A DNA stretch of 62,240 nt, taken from positions 1 to 62,240 of the IMG/VR virus record IMGVR_UViG_3300021225_000301. One strand, written 5' to 3'. Within the stretch, counting starts at the first letter, position 1; every line of letters starts with the position of its first letter. The notes beneath the pieces were generated by a model, which was not told the origin of the DNA, made no database searches, and saw nothing but the letters and a program-made list of their open reading frames with translations. Made by a program: the position numbers and the translations under genes. Source of the DNA: a virus. Of the stretch, positions 14,729 through 22,822 are shown in pieces.

Positions 14729-14919
14729 TCGATGAATTCGCACGCGTATTGCGCGAACAAATACGTAACGACATGAACAACTACGCCGATGATTTGGCGG
14801 GAGGTTCGTGCCGCTCTTTTGATGAATACCAAAAACTCTGCGGCGTCATTCAAGGTCTAGCCGTTGCGGAGCGTTATCTCCTTGACCTTGCAAAGAAAGT
14901 GACAGAACAAGATGAGTGA
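14725..14919 (+). CDS. Hypothetical protein, 64 aa
   Basis: MIDEFARVLREQIRNDMNNYADD, all helical. The ATG overlaps the portal stop (ATGA) and the end overlaps the next gene by 8 bp. Small helical proteins are often found here in related phages, with unknown role. Confidence 0.7.
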   Translation: MIDEFARVLREQIRNDMNNYADDLAGGSCRSFDEYQKLCGVIQGLAVAERYLLDLAKKVTEQDE

Positions 14920-15346
14920 AATCATCCTGCCTCCGGGCATCACCCTGCCCCCTCACGTCCAACCGTTGGAAGAGCCTGAAAAGGATTCCGACAACGAAAC
15001 CAAAGCCGGAGCACTACCTACCCCCACGGGTTGGAAACTGCTTTGCATCGTCCCTGATGTCGATAGCAAGATTGCAGGTACGTCGCTGGATTTGGTGCGT
15101 GACCCCACCACCCTGCGCCAAGAAGAACACGCCACAACCGTGCTCTTTGTTATGCGCATGGGACCCGACGCGTACAAAGACTCCGCCAAGTTTCCTAACG
15201 GGGCATGGTGCAAGGAGGGCGACTTTGTGCTCGTGCGTACGTATTCCGGTACGCGTTTCAAAATCTTCGGAAAAGAGTTTCGCTTGATCAACGACGATCA
15301 GGTCGAGGCTGTTGTGCAAGACCCTCGCGGTGTAACCCGCGCATGA
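14912..15346 (+). CDS. GroES-like co-chaperonin, 144 aa
   Basis: After a disordered N-terminus (1-38), residues ~40-140 follow the cpn10 pattern: PTGWKLLCIVP, a mobile-loop-like stretch (SLDLVRDPTTLRQEE), VLFVMRMGPDAYKD, CKEGDFVLVRTYSG and FRLINDDQVEAVV. Host-like GroES caps the GroEL cage; phage versions are known to help fold capsid proteins. Its place between portal and scaffold fits that role. The IVL tripeptide of classic GroES is not obvious in the loop. Confidence 0.75.
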   Translation: MSEIILPPGITLPPHVQPLEEPEKDSDNETKAGALPTPTGWKLLCIVPDVDSKIAGTSLDLVRDPTTLRQEEHATTVLFVMRMGPDAYKDSAKFPNGAWCKEGDFVLVRTYSGTRFKIFGKEFRLINDDQVEAVVQDPRGVTRA

Positions 15347-15356
15347 AGGAGTAAAG

Positions 15357-16316
15357 ATGGCTAGTGAGAAGGACGAGTTCAAGTTTCCCGACGAAGTCGA
15401 GAGCAAGAACGCTGACACTGTAAACATCGAATCCGAAACGGATGTCGAGATTGAGATCGTCGATGACACCCCACCGCAGGACCGTGGCCGCAAGCCGCTG
15501 GAGCGTGAGGTAGCCGATCCGACGGAAGAAGAGATCGAGACTTACTCCGAGAAGGTACAAAGCCGCATCAAGGAACTGACGCACGCCCGCCACGATGAGC
15601 GCCGCAAGGCCGAAGCGCTGGCCCGGGAACGTCAGGAACTGGAGCGTCTTGCACAGCAGCTCATTAACGAGAACAAAAACCTCAAGCAGCGCTACAACGC
15701 GGGGCAAGAGGTGTTTGCTACGACCGCCAAGGAGAAAGCTGAGTCTGACCTTGATATCGCCCGCCGCGAACTCAAGCAGGCCCACGAAGCTTTTGACACC
15801 GACGCTATTGTTGCGGCGCAAGAAAAACTTGCCGAAGCCAAGATGCGTGCGGAGGCGATGAAAAACTTTAAGCCGACCCCTTTACAGGAGTCGGAATATG
15901 AGCTAAAAACTCCCCAGAAACCGCAAGAAGCTGTCAAACCCGACGAAAAATCCCTGCGCTGGCAGGCTAGAAACCAGTGGTTCGGGCAAGAGGGTTTCGA
16001 GGAATACACCAGCTACGCACTAGGGCTGCACCAAAAACTAGTCTCCGGGGGTACCGATCCCCGCTCTGATGATTACTACGACCAGATTGACGGTCGCATG
16101 AAGTCGAAGTTTCCGGAGTTGTTCGGGAATGAAGACAAGCCAAGGTCCGGTGAGGTTCAAAAGAAACCTACGACGGTTGTCGCTCCGGCTGCACGCAGTG
16201 CATCGGCTGGAAAAATCCGTTTGACAGCAACCCAAGTGGCGCTGGCTAAGAAATTTAACCTAACGCCGCAGCAGTATGCTGCCCAAGTAGCTAAACTGGA
16301 GAACCAAAATGGCTGA
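15357..16316 (+). CDS. Capsid scaffolding protein (putative), 319 aa
   Basis: Highly charged and helical: an acidic N-terminus, long coiled coil about 60-170 (RKAEALARERQELERLAQQL), a short folded region, and a basic C-terminal helix-turn-helix-like end (RLTATQVALAKKFNLTPQQY) of the kind that binds coat protein. It sits upstream of the capsid gene with AAGGAGTAAAG before the ATG. No protease gene is nearby, so it is probably released uncut. Confidence 0.7.
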   Translation: MASEKDEFKFPDEVESKNADTVNIESETDVEIEIVDDTPPQDRGRKPLEREVADPTEEEIETYSEKVQSRIKELTHARHDERRKAEALARERQELERLAQQLINENKNLKQRYNAGQEVFATTAKEKAESDLDIARRELKQAHEAFDTDAIVAAQEKLAEAKMRAEAMKNFKPTPLQESEYELKTPQKPQEAVKPDEKSLRWQARNQWFGQEGFEEYTSYALGLHQKLVSGGTDPRSDDYYDQIDGRMKSKFPELFGNEDKPRSGEVQKKPTTVVAPAARSASAGKIRLTATQVALAKKFNLTPQQYAAQVAKLENQNG

Positions 16317-16761
16317 AACCCGTACCCCTCGTGATCTTGCATCGCGCGAAAAATCTTCTCGATCAGTGTATGTTCCCCCGAGCGCACTGCCCGATCCGAC
16401 CCCCGAGCCGGGTTATGTCTACCACTGGGTTGCTACGCACATCCTTGGTCAGTCTGATCCGACGAACGTGTCCAAAAAGATGCGTGACAACTGGGTGCCG
16501 GTGAAGGCGGAAGACCATCCGGAACTGATGATGATGGGTAATCCCACAACGGGCAACGTGGAAATCGGCGGTCTGATGCTCTGCAAGCAGACTGTTGAGC
16601 AGTACCGTGCTCGTCAGGAGTATTACGCCAAACAGGCTCAGAACCAGATGGAGTCGGTGGACAACCACTTCATGCGAAACAATGACCCGCGCATGCCTCT
16701 GTTTGCAGACCGCAAGTCTTCGACCAGTCGCGGAACCGGGTTTGGTTCTGGTTCAAAGTAA
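16309..16761 (+). CDS. Head-associated protein (putative), 150 aa
   Basis: Overlaps the scaffold gene by 8 bp. Residues 20-95 form a compact region (GYVYHWVATHILGQ, VPVKAEDHPELMMMG, IGGLMLCK), then a helical stretch and a Ser/Gly tail. I know similar proteins from other podovirus-like phages without assigned function. The place between scaffold and capsid genes suggests a head role. Confidence 0.6.
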   Translation: MAETRTPRDLASREKSSRSVYVPPSALPDPTPEPGYVYHWVATHILGQSDPTNVSKKMRDNWVPVKAEDHPELMMMGNPTTGNVEIGGLMLCKQTVEQYRARQEYYAKQAQNQMESVDNHFMRNNDPRMPLFADRKSSTSRGTGFGSGSK

Positions 16762-16776
16762 CTTAGGAGTCCTTAA

Positions 16777-17379
16777 ATGGCATCTACGAACTCTCCCTAC
16801 GGCCTACGAGCCGTAAACCGTAACGACGGCATGCCCTATGCTGGCGCTACGAGTCAGTTCCTGATTGATCCCGCAGGTCTGGCATCCAACCTCTTCAACG
16901 GCCAAGTCGTTATCATTAACGCCAACGGCTACATCGCTCTGTCTACCGCTACCGGTGCAGACCTGACCACCAACAACCTCGGCGGCAACACCCTTGGCGC
17001 TTGGGGCGTGTTCGTTGGTTGCTCGTACATCAACGCGCAAGGTCAGCAGATTTACGCTCAGTACTACCCCTCCGGCACCACCGGCGTGGTTACTGCGTAC
17101 GTCATCACCGACCCGCAGGTTACGTTCCAAGCTCAGCTGGATGGCCAAGTCACCCAAGCCGCCCTTGGTGCGAACACCTTCTTCGCTGCTGCGCAAAGTT
17201 CCGGTGGTGGTTCTACCCAAACTGGCAACTCCACCAGCGCGCTGGAGTCCACGGTTGTTACCACTGCTGCCGCGTTCAAGATCATTGGCTTTGCATCCCC
17301 GCTGACCGACGCCTACACTGAAGTGCTGGTGAAGTTCAACCCGGGCGCTCACGCCTATACCAACGCCGTTGGCATCTAA
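16777..17379 (+). CDS. Putative capsid decoration or minor head protein, 200 aa
   Basis: MASTNSPYGLRAVNRNDGMPYAG..., rich in Ala, Thr, Gly and Asn with beta character, typical of exposed head proteins. It is 13 bp upstream of the capsid gene, and its ribosome site is TTAGGAG. Inferred structural from composition and place. Confidence 0.65.
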   Translation: MASTNSPYGLRAVNRNDGMPYAGATSQFLIDPAGLASNLFNGQVVIINANGYIALSTATGADLTTNNLGGNTLGAWGVFVGCSYINAQGQQIYAQYYPSGTTGVVTAYVITDPQVTFQAQLDGQVTQAALGANTFFAAAQSSGGGSTQTGNSTSALESTVVTTAAAFKIIGFASPLTDAYTEVLVKFNPGAHAYTNAVGI

Positions 17380-17392
17380 GGAGTAATTAAAA

Positions 17393-18325
17393 ATGGCTAT
17401 TTCTCGTGCACAGCTACTTAAAGAACTCCTGCCCGGCCTGAATGCCTTGTTCGGTATGGAATACGCTCGCTACGGCGAGGAGCACAAGGAAATCTACGAA
17501 ACCGAGACCTCTGAGCGTTCCTTCGAAGAAGAGACCAAGCTCGCTGGCTTCGGTGCTGCACCTGTCAAGAACGAAGGCTCTGCCATCGCTTACGACAACG
17601 CGCAGGAAGCTTTCACTGCTCGCTACACCCACGAAACCATCGCTCTGGGCTTCTCGATCACCGAAGAAGCTGTGGAAGACAACCTGTACGACAGTCTGTC
17701 TGCCCGCTACACCAAAGCTCTGGCTCGTGCGATGGCCTATACCAAGCAGGTCAAGGCCGCTTCGGTCCTGAACAACGGCTTCAACGGCTCCTACCCGGGC
17801 GGTGATGGTGTGTCTCTGTTCGGCGTGAACAGCTCTAGCTCTCGCGTTGGCCACCCGCTGGTTGGCGGCGGCGTCAACTACAACAGCCCCACCGTGGGTG
17901 TCGATCTGAACGAAACCTCGCTGGAAAACGCCACGATTCAAATCGCTGCGTGGACCGATGAGCGTGGCCTGCTGATCGCTGCCAAGCCGGTTAAGCTGGT
18001 GGTTCCCCCGGCACTGATGTTCACGTCCAAGCGTCTGCTGGACACCGAACTGCGTGTCGCCACTGCTGATAACGACATCAACGCTATCAAGCAACTGGGC
18101 ACCATCTCCGGTGGCTACACCGTGAACCACTTCTTGACCGACCCGAACGCATGGTTCCTGACCACCGACGTTCCCAACGGTCTGAAGCACTTCGAGCGTA
18201 TGGCTCTGGACACCAAGATGGATGGCGACTTCGATACCGGTAACGTTCGTTACAAGGCTCGTGAGCGTTATTCGTTCGGCTGGTCCGATCCCCTCGGCGT
18301 TTGGGGTTCGTCGGGTTCGACCTGA
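17393..18325 (+). CDS. Major capsid protein, 310 aa
   Basis: Size, position and strong downstream terminator fit the main coat protein. Features: ETETSERSFEEETKLAG (about 37-53), the YTHETIALGFSITEEAVEDN helix, a Gly/Ser-rich surface loop (140-160), and the C-terminal DPNAWFLTTDVPNGLKHFER followed by KARERYSFGWSDP. This is HK97-fold-like; it resembles proteins annotated as Mu gpT-type head subunits, though assignment to that family needs a profile search. Confidence 0.85.
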   Translation: MAISRAQLLKELLPGLNALFGMEYARYGEEHKEIYETETSERSFEEETKLAGFGAAPVKNEGSAIAYDNAQEAFTARYTHETIALGFSITEEAVEDNLYDSLSARYTKALARAMAYTKQVKAASVLNNGFNGSYPGGDGVSLFGVNSSSSRVGHPLVGGGVNYNSPTVGVDLNETSLENATIQIAAWTDERGLLIAAKPVKLVVPPALMFTSKRLLDTELRVATADNDINAIKQLGTISGGYTVNHFLTDPNAWFLTTDVPNGLKHFERMALDTKMDGDFDTGNVRYKARERYSFGWSDPLGVWGSSGST

Positions 18326-18333
18326 TGAGACTG

Positions 18334-18363
18334 AAAAGGGGGCCTTGTGCCCCCTTTTCTTTT
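18334..18363 (+). terminator. Strong terminator after the capsid gene
   Basis: Perfect 10-bp stem AAAAGGGGGC/GCCCCCTTTT with loop CTTGT, followed by CTTTT. It lies nine bases after the capsid stop. A second imperfect hairpin (GGCGTTCTG at 18394-18402 with CAGAACGCC at 18428-18436) follows in the leader of the next gene. Confidence 0.85.
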
Positions 18364-18463
18364 CCGGTATATTGGTTACATCCCGGGGTTCCCGGCGTTC
18401 TGACAGTCCCGGCTGACGACATGCAGACAGAACGCCCCAACGAATACTCGCATGTGAGGAATC

Positions 18464-18892
18464 ATGGCACGTACCACTTTCAACGGCCCGGTCGTTTCGC
18501 AAAACGGCTTCATCGGCGGCCACCAAGTCGCTCCCGCAAACGCTGTTAACGCCACTGGCACTGCAACCGCAGCGCAAGTTGCTACCGGCTACATCACTTC
18601 CACCTCGGCTGCTCCGACCACCATCACGCTGCCCACTGGCACGGACCTCGGTTCGGCTATCGGCGCTGTGCAGGGCACCACGCTGGATTTGTACATCGAC
18701 AACACCGCTGGCGCAAGCACTGTGACCGTGGCTGTGAACACCAACGCCATCCTGTCTACCGGCGCTGTTGATGCTGCTGCCGCTGCTGGCACCTTTGGTG
18801 ACCTGACCATTGCGTCTGGCGTTACTGGTATTGGCCGCTTCACCCTGATGTTCTCCAGCCCCACCGCGTACGTCTTCACCCGTACTGCCTAA
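18464..18892 (+). CDS. Structural protein, beta-rich, 142 aa
   Basis: Ala/Thr/Gly-rich with strands such as TTITLPTGTDLGSAIG and TTLDLYIDNTAGASTVTVAV. Probably a virion surface or decoration protein. First gene after the capsid terminator, so it probably has its own promoter in the 140-bp gap or depends on read-through. GTGAGGAATC precedes the ATG. Confidence 0.65.
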   Translation: MARTTFNGPVVSQNGFIGGHQVAPANAVNATGTATAAQVATGYITSTSAAPTTITLPTGTDLGSAIGAVQGTTLDLYIDNTAGASTVTVAVNTNAILSTGAVDAAAAAGTFGDLTIASGVTGIGRFTLMFSSPTAYVFTRTA

Positions 18893-18901
18893 GGGGGCGT
18901 C

Positions 18902-19183
18902 ATGCAATACGACGTTAAATCCGCGTATACAGCAAGTAGCGCGGCTATGGTGACGTACCCTGTTCGGGTTAAGGGCGCGTTTGTTTCTGTCGCTACGGGC
19001 GGCGGAACGCCTGTGACTTTCTACGACAACGCCTCTGCTGGCTCTGGAAACGTGCTGTTGCAGATTGGTGTGGACGCAGCGGGTTGCCACACAGTGGTGA
19101 TCCCCGGCGAAGGGATTCGCGCCGAAAACGGCGTGTTTTGTAACAAGGGCAGCGCGGCAGCGGTGACACTGTTCTATGGCTAA
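18902..19183 (+). CDS. Structural protein, 93 aa
   Basis: MQYDVKSAYTASSAAMVTYPVRVKGAFVSV..., predicted all-beta, with TVVIPGEGIRAENGVFC. A small head or neck protein by context. Overlaps the next gene by 8 bp. Confidence 0.6.
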   Translation: MQYDVKSAYTASSAAMVTYPVRVKGAFVSVATGGGTPVTFYDNASAGSGNVLLQIGVDAAGCHTVVIPGEGIRAENGVFCNKGSAAAVTLFYG

Positions 19184-19430
19184 GACACCAGCATGGCAGC
19201 GCAAAGAGGGCAAGTCGGAGAAGGGCGGCCTCAACGCGAAGGGCCGTGCGTCTTACAACAAAGCCAACCCCGGGAAACCCGGGTTGAAAGCTCCGCAGCC
19301 CGAAGGCGGCAAACGGCGCGACTCCTTCTGCGCCCGGATGAGTGGCATGAAGAAGAAGCTCACCTCGGCGAAGACGGCGAACGACCCAAACTCCCGGATT
19401 AACAAATCGCTACGCGCATGGAACTGCTAA
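19176..19430 (+). CDS. DUF6321-like basic protein, 84 aa
   Basis: MAKTPAWQRKEGKSEKGGLNAKGRASYNKANPG followed by RDSFCARMSGM, the signature I associate with the DUF6321 family. Very basic and probably DNA-associated or disordered. Role unknown. One of seven short Lys-rich genes between capsid and neck. Confidence 0.7.
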   Translation: MAKTPAWQRKEGKSEKGGLNAKGRASYNKANPGKPGLKAPQPEGGKRRDSFCARMSGMKKKLTSAKTANDPNSRINKSLRAWNC

Positions 19431-19439
19431 GGTGTACCG

Positions 19440-19688
19440 ATGGAGATGATGGTTTGGAACATTGTTCTTTCGTTCGTGTCTGCCGCAGCGCTGCTGTGGG
19501 TGAAGTCCATGCACGAAGAGATGAAGCGTTTGTCGATCTTGATCAGCAAGACGCGGGAAGAGCACGCGGATAAGTTTGTGAACAAGCAGGATATGCATAA
19601 CGACATCAATCGCGTTATCACCCGGCTTGATCGGTTGGACGAGAAGCTGGATGCTTTCATGAAGGAGCAGCGCAGTGCCCTCGGTTAG
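19440..19688 (+). CDS. Membrane-anchored coiled-coil protein, 82 aa
   Basis: N-terminal hydrophobic helix (residues 4-21, MVWNIVLSFVSAAALLWV) and then a charged coiled coil (KRLSILISKTREEHADKF..., RVITRLDRLDEKLDAFM). The design recalls inner-membrane spanins but also small phage anchors of unknown role. The lysis genes lie far away, so I do not call it a spanin. Confidence 0.6.
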   Translation: MEMMVWNIVLSFVSAAALLWVKSMHEEMKRLSILISKTREEHADKFVNKQDMHNDINRVITRLDRLDEKLDAFMKEQRSALG

Positions 19689-20157
19689 CGGTAAGCAGCA
19701 CAATTTGATGGCGATGGTCGCCAACGACCCTGCCGCTGCAAAGCGTGTGGGGATTCCCCAATCTGTCGGCAAAGAGTTCGTTCAAGCTGACAAGGGTCTG
19801 AAGTTTGGTAAGGGCAGCACTGGCCGAGCCGATCTCCAGAAAATCAACCGCCCTGACACCCGTCATGGCAAATCTGAACTTTTTGCAAAAGGTGGCGATA
19901 TGAAAGAGTCCAAGGCGATGGTGAAAAAGGAAGTCGGCTTCATGAAGAAAGCTGGCGCTCCCAAGTCCATGATCAAGCATGAGCTGGGCGAGATGACCAG
20001 CATGAAGTACGGCGGCAAGGCCAAGAAAATGGCTGGCGGCGGCATGACCTCTATGGGCAAGGTGAAGACCGCTGCTCCTAGCCGTGATGGTGTTGCCGTC
20101 AAGGGCAAGACCCGTGGCAAGATGGTCACCATGAAAATGGGCGGCAAAGCCTGCTAA
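19675..20157 (+). CDS. Lys/Gly-rich virion-region protein, 160 aa
   Basis: GTG start (VPSVSGKQHNLMAMVAN) with GAAGGAG upstream, overlapping the previous gene by 14 bp. The N-terminal 60 residues follow a pattern familiar from other phages (VGIPQSVGKEFVQADKG). It then has FAKGG (70-74) and repeats such as KYGGK, MAGGGM and KMGGK. Strongly basic and probably unstructured in the C-terminal half. Confidence 0.65.
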   Translation: MPSVSGKQHNLMAMVANDPAAAKRVGIPQSVGKEFVQADKGLKFGKGSTGRADLQKINRPDTRHGKSELFAKGGDMKESKAMVKKEVGFMKKAGAPKSMIKHELGEMTSMKYGGKAKKMAGGGMTSMGKVKTAAPSRDGVAVKGKTRGKMVTMKMGGKAC

Positions 20158-20160
20158 GCC

Positions 20161-20436
20161 ATGCGAGCCAGCCGTGGCATGGGGGCCATCAACCCCTCCA
20201 AAATGCCCAAGGGCAAGATCAAAGCCCGGCGGGATAACACCGACTTCACTCAGTACGCTGAGGGTGGGAAGGTCAACGCGGCTGGCAACTACACCAAGCC
20301 TGAGCTACGCAAGCGGATTGTCAGTCAGGTCAAGGCTGCCGCCACGCAAGGCACCGGCGCAGGTCAGTGGTCAGCCCGTAAGGCGCAGCTTGTGGCCAAG
20401 AAGTACAAGGCCGCAGGCGGCGGATACAAGGACTGA
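20161..20436 (+). CDS. Basic protein, 91 aa, DUF5872-like
   Basis: Contains YAEGG (32-36), then AGNYTKPELRKRIVSQVKA and GAGQWSARKAQLVAKKYKAA, a pattern I connect with DUF5872 proteins found in phages and large viruses. Very basic. Starts three bases after the previous stop. Possible DNA-binding role. Confidence 0.6.
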   Translation: MRASRGMGAINPSKMPKGKIKARRDNTDFTQYAEGGKVNAAGNYTKPELRKRIVSQVKAAATQGTGAGQWSARKAQLVAKKYKAAGGGYKD

Positions 20437-20438
20437 GC

Positions 20439-20708
20439 ATGAACTGGTCAGACGCGCTGAAGGCGGTAATCCCCGTCATCGTTGCCTCCCTAGCTTGGTT
20501 GCTGGGGCAGGTGGCGGACTTCTCTACGCGTCTGACCAAGATCGAAGGCTCGATGCCTGCGCTGATCACCAAGGAAGGCGTCCCGACGGATAGCCCGATC
20601 AGCGCTGAGAAAAGGGCTGCGCAGAAGGAGCAGTTGATGCTGTACATCAACGAGCTTCAGGTGAAGGTCAGGCTGCTGGAAGAGCGCGAGAGGCTGAACA
20701 AGAAATGA
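20439..20708 (+). CDS. Membrane-anchored coiled-coil protein, 89 aa
   Basis: N-terminal hydrophobic helix (about 8-25, LKAVIPVIVASLAWLLGQV), then a helix with TRLTKIEGSMPAL and a C-terminal coiled coil (LYINELQVKVRLLEERERL). Same layout as the gene at 19440. Function unknown; overlaps the next gene by 4 bp. Confidence 0.6.
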   Translation: MNWSDALKAVIPVIVASLAWLLGQVADFSTRLTKIEGSMPALITKEGVPTDSPISAEKRAAQKEQLMLYINELQVKVRLLEERERLNKK

Positions 20709-20938
20709 AAGCCCCGCAGAAATCGCTAAAGGACTGGACCGCCCAAAAGTGGCGGACTAAGTCCGGAAAACCGTCTTCCAAGACCGGTGAGCGATACCTG
20801 CCCGAGGCCGCGATCAAGTCCCTGAGTCCTGCTGAGTACGCTGCAACAACGCGTGCAAAGCGTGCGGGCAAAGCTGCCGGGAAGCAGTTTGTCGCCCAGC
20901 CCAAGGGCATAGCTAAGAAAACCGCGAGGTACCGATAA
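20705..20938 (+). CDS. Basic protein, 77 aa
   Basis: KSLKDWTAQKWRTKSGKPS, GERYLPEAAIKSLSPAEYAATTRAKRAGK and a final KKTARYR form a signature seen in many phage and giant-virus small proteins of unknown function. Very Lys/Arg-rich. Start and stop overlap both neighbours (ATGA, TAATG). Confidence 0.65.
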   Translation: MKAPQKSLKDWTAQKWRTKSGKPSSKTGERYLPEAAIKSLSPAEYAATTRAKRAGKAAGKQFVAQPKGIAKKTARYR

Positions 20939-21114
20939 TGGCTGAGAAGTTCATCCAAAAGGCGATCAAAAAGCCCGGCGCTTTGCGTGCCGCGCTGGGT
21001 GCCAAAGAAGGCAAGCCGATCCCTGCCAAGAAGCTGGCCGCCGCTGCAAAGGCTCCCGGTAAACTAGGCCAACGCGCACGTTTTGCGCAGACCCTGAAGA
21101 AACTGGGGAAGTAA
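20938..21114 (+). CDS. Basic protein, 58 aa
   Basis: MAEKFIQKAIKKPGALRAALG, then KPIPAKKLAAAAKAPGKLGQRA and a basic end. Histone-tail-like in composition. The ATG overlaps the previous TAA (TAATG), and the stop is directly followed by the adaptor start. Confidence 0.65.
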   Translation: MAEKFIQKAIKKPGALRAALGAKEGKPIPAKKLAAAAKAPGKLGQRARFAQTLKKLGK

Positions 21115-22050
21115 ATGGCAACCACCTCCGGCGCAAGCAGCTTTAACCTCGATCTGTCCGAGATCGTCGAGGAGGCGTTTGAGCGCGCCGGTAGTGAACT
21201 GCGCACGGGTTATGACCTCAAGACCGCCCGGCGGTCGCTGAACCTGTTGTTTGCAGATTGGGCCAACCGTGGCCTGAACATGTGGACGTTTGAGCAGGGC
21301 ACCATCAACCTCGTCCAAGGCCAGAACACATACCCGCTGCCCAACGACACGGTGGACTTGATTGAGCATGTGGTGCGCACCGGCGCGGGAAGTGCGGCCA
21401 CTCAGGCAGACCTGTCCATCACCCGGATCAGCGTCTCCACCTACGCCACGATCCCCAACAAGCTTCAGCAAGCGCGACCTATTCAAATCTGGATTCAGCG
21501 CTACAACGGGCAGATTTCTCCCACCGGGCTGGCTATCTCGGGCGGCACCCTGTCGTCCACCAATCCGACCGTCACCCTCGATTCGACCGTTGGCCTTCCC
21601 GCTACTGGCTTTATCAAGGTCGATAGCGAGATCATTGGCTACGGCGCGATTAGCGGGAACACCCTGACAAGCTGCGTGCGGGGGCAGGACAACACGACGG
21701 CAGCCAGCCATACCAACGGCACGGCGGTCTACTGGGCGCAGGTGCCTGCGGTCACAGTTTGGCCGACTCCGGACGGCTCCCAGCCTTACCAGCTTGTGTA
21801 TTGGCGGCTTCGCCGCACTCAGGACATTGGCAGCGGTGTGAACGTGGCAGATGTCCCGTTCCGGTTCGTGCCGTGCATGGTGGCGGGGCTGGCCTATTAT
21901 CTGGCGCTCAAAATCCCCGGGGCCGAGGCCCGCATGGCTACCCTGAAAGCCCAGTATGACGAGGCTTGGGAGTTCGCCAGCACCGAGGACCGTGAGAAGG
22001 CAGCCGTGCGGTTTGTGCCGCGTCGGATGTTCATCGGCGGGACCTTCTGA
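21115..22050 (+). CDS. Head-to-tail adaptor, P22 gp4-like (putative), 311 aa
   Basis: N-terminal helical region (EIVEEAFERAGSELRTG, ARRSLNLLFADWANRG) matches the start of gp4-type tail accessory proteins, which close the portal after packaging. The C-terminal end returns to helices (VAGLAYYLALKIP... AQYDEAWEFA). A beta-rich insert (about 145-215, containing VDSEIIGYGAIS and CVRGQDNTTAASH) sits between them. Stop and next start share one base. Confidence 0.75.
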   Translation: MATTSGASSFNLDLSEIVEEAFERAGSELRTGYDLKTARRSLNLLFADWANRGLNMWTFEQGTINLVQGQNTYPLPNDTVDLIEHVVRTGAGSAATQADLSITRISVSTYATIPNKLQQARPIQIWIQRYNGQISPTGLAISGGTLSSTNPTVTLDSTVGLPATGFIKVDSEIIGYGAISGNTLTSCVRGQDNTTAASHTNGTAVYWAQVPAVTVWPTPDGSQPYQLVYWRLRRTQDIGSGVNVADVPFRFVPCMVAGLAYYLALKIPGAEARMATLKAQYDEAWEFASTEDREKAAVRFVPRRMFIGGTF

Positions 22051-22439
22051 TGGGTAATCGGTACGCTTCAGGCAAAAACGCCATCGCGATGTGCGATAGG
22101 TGTGGGCAACGCTTTAGGCTTACCGAACTCAAAACCGAGATCATCAAGACCAAGCGGTACAACCTGCTGGTGTGCAAGCAGTGCTGGGACCCGGATCAGC
22201 CGCAGTTGCAGCTCGGCATGTACCCGGTGGACGACCCGCAGGCGCTCAGGAATCCCCGCCCGGACAGCACCTATGTGGTTGCGGGCACTGGCTCGGACGG
22301 GTACCTGACCGGCGGTAGCAGGATCTTCCAGTGGGGCTGGAACCCGGTGGGGGGCAGCAAGTTTTTTGATGCTGCCCTCACGCCTAACAACTTGGTTTTA
22401 TCTGTGCAATTGGGTACAGTAACGGTATCCACGACGTAA
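22050..22439 (+). CDS. Zinc-ribbon neck or tail protein, 129 aa
   Basis: Two Cys pairs CDRC (15-18) and CKQC (about 41-44) form a clear zinc ribbon; the rest, with LQLGMYPVDDPQALRNPRPD and GGSRIFQWGWNPVGG, is beta-rich. It occurs in the same position in other podovirus-like phages that I know of. Probably a small connector component. Confidence 0.65.
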   Translation: MGNRYASGKNAIAMCDRCGQRFRLTELKTEIIKTKRYNLLVCKQCWDPDQPQLQLGMYPVDDPQALRNPRPDSTYVVAGTGSDGYLTGGSRIFQWGWNPVGGSKFFDAALTPNNLVLSVQLGTVTVSTT

Positions 22440-22448
22440 GGAGTGAAC

Positions 22449-22613
22449 ATGGACGCGAAAACCGCTGTGCGCAAGCACGAGAAGAATATGCACCCCGGCC
22501 AGAAGCCGACCAAACTGAAGGCCGGTGGCAAGACCAACGCCGACATGCTCAAGTACGGGCGCAACATGGCCAAGGTCATGAACCAGCGCAGCCCCGGTCG
22601 CAAAGGAGCCTGA
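22449..22613 (+). CDS. Basic protein, 54 aa
   Basis: MDAKTAVRKHEKNMHPGQKP, then LKAGGKTNADMLKYGRNMA and a basic end. AAGGAGTGAAC precedes the ATG. Same style as the Lys-rich cluster upstream. Function unknown. Confidence 0.65.
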   Translation: MDAKTAVRKHEKNMHPGQKPTKLKAGGKTNADMLKYGRNMAKVMNQRSPGRKGA

Positions 22614-22614
22614 C

Positions 22615-22815
22615 ATGGCAACCTACAAACAACCCCAATCCGCTCCCCCCGCTAAGTTGGCCCCCGAGGACAACAAGAAGTACATGCGGGAGATGAACGT
22701 GTCTGTGGCTACCAACCGCAGCAACGACTACAAACCGACCAAAACCTCGGGCATCAAAATCCGTGGCACCGGTGCGGCTACCAAAGGCGTGATGGCTCGC
22801 GGTCCGATGGGCTGA
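22615..22815 (+). CDS. Basic protein, 66 aa
   Basis: Ends in SGIKIRGTGAATKGVMARGPMG, a Gly/Arg-rich tail common to small late proteins of related phages. Ribosome site AAAGGAGCC overlaps the end of the previous gene. Function unknown. Confidence 0.65.
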   Translation: MATYKQPQSAPPAKLAPEDNKKYMREMNVSVATNRSNDYKPTKTSGIKIRGTGAATKGVMARGPMG

Positions 22816-22822
22816 GATTTCG

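Noticed and set aside
17414-19234. 606-codon open frame on the minus strand across the capsid genes
   Set aside because: Antisense to well-supported head genes; composition (Arg, His, Gly, Val-rich) is that of a shadow frame caused by codon bias.
19440-19688. Inner-membrane spanin
   Set aside because: Membrane helix plus coiled coil fits, but it is 13 kb from holin and endolysin and has no nested lipoprotein partner.
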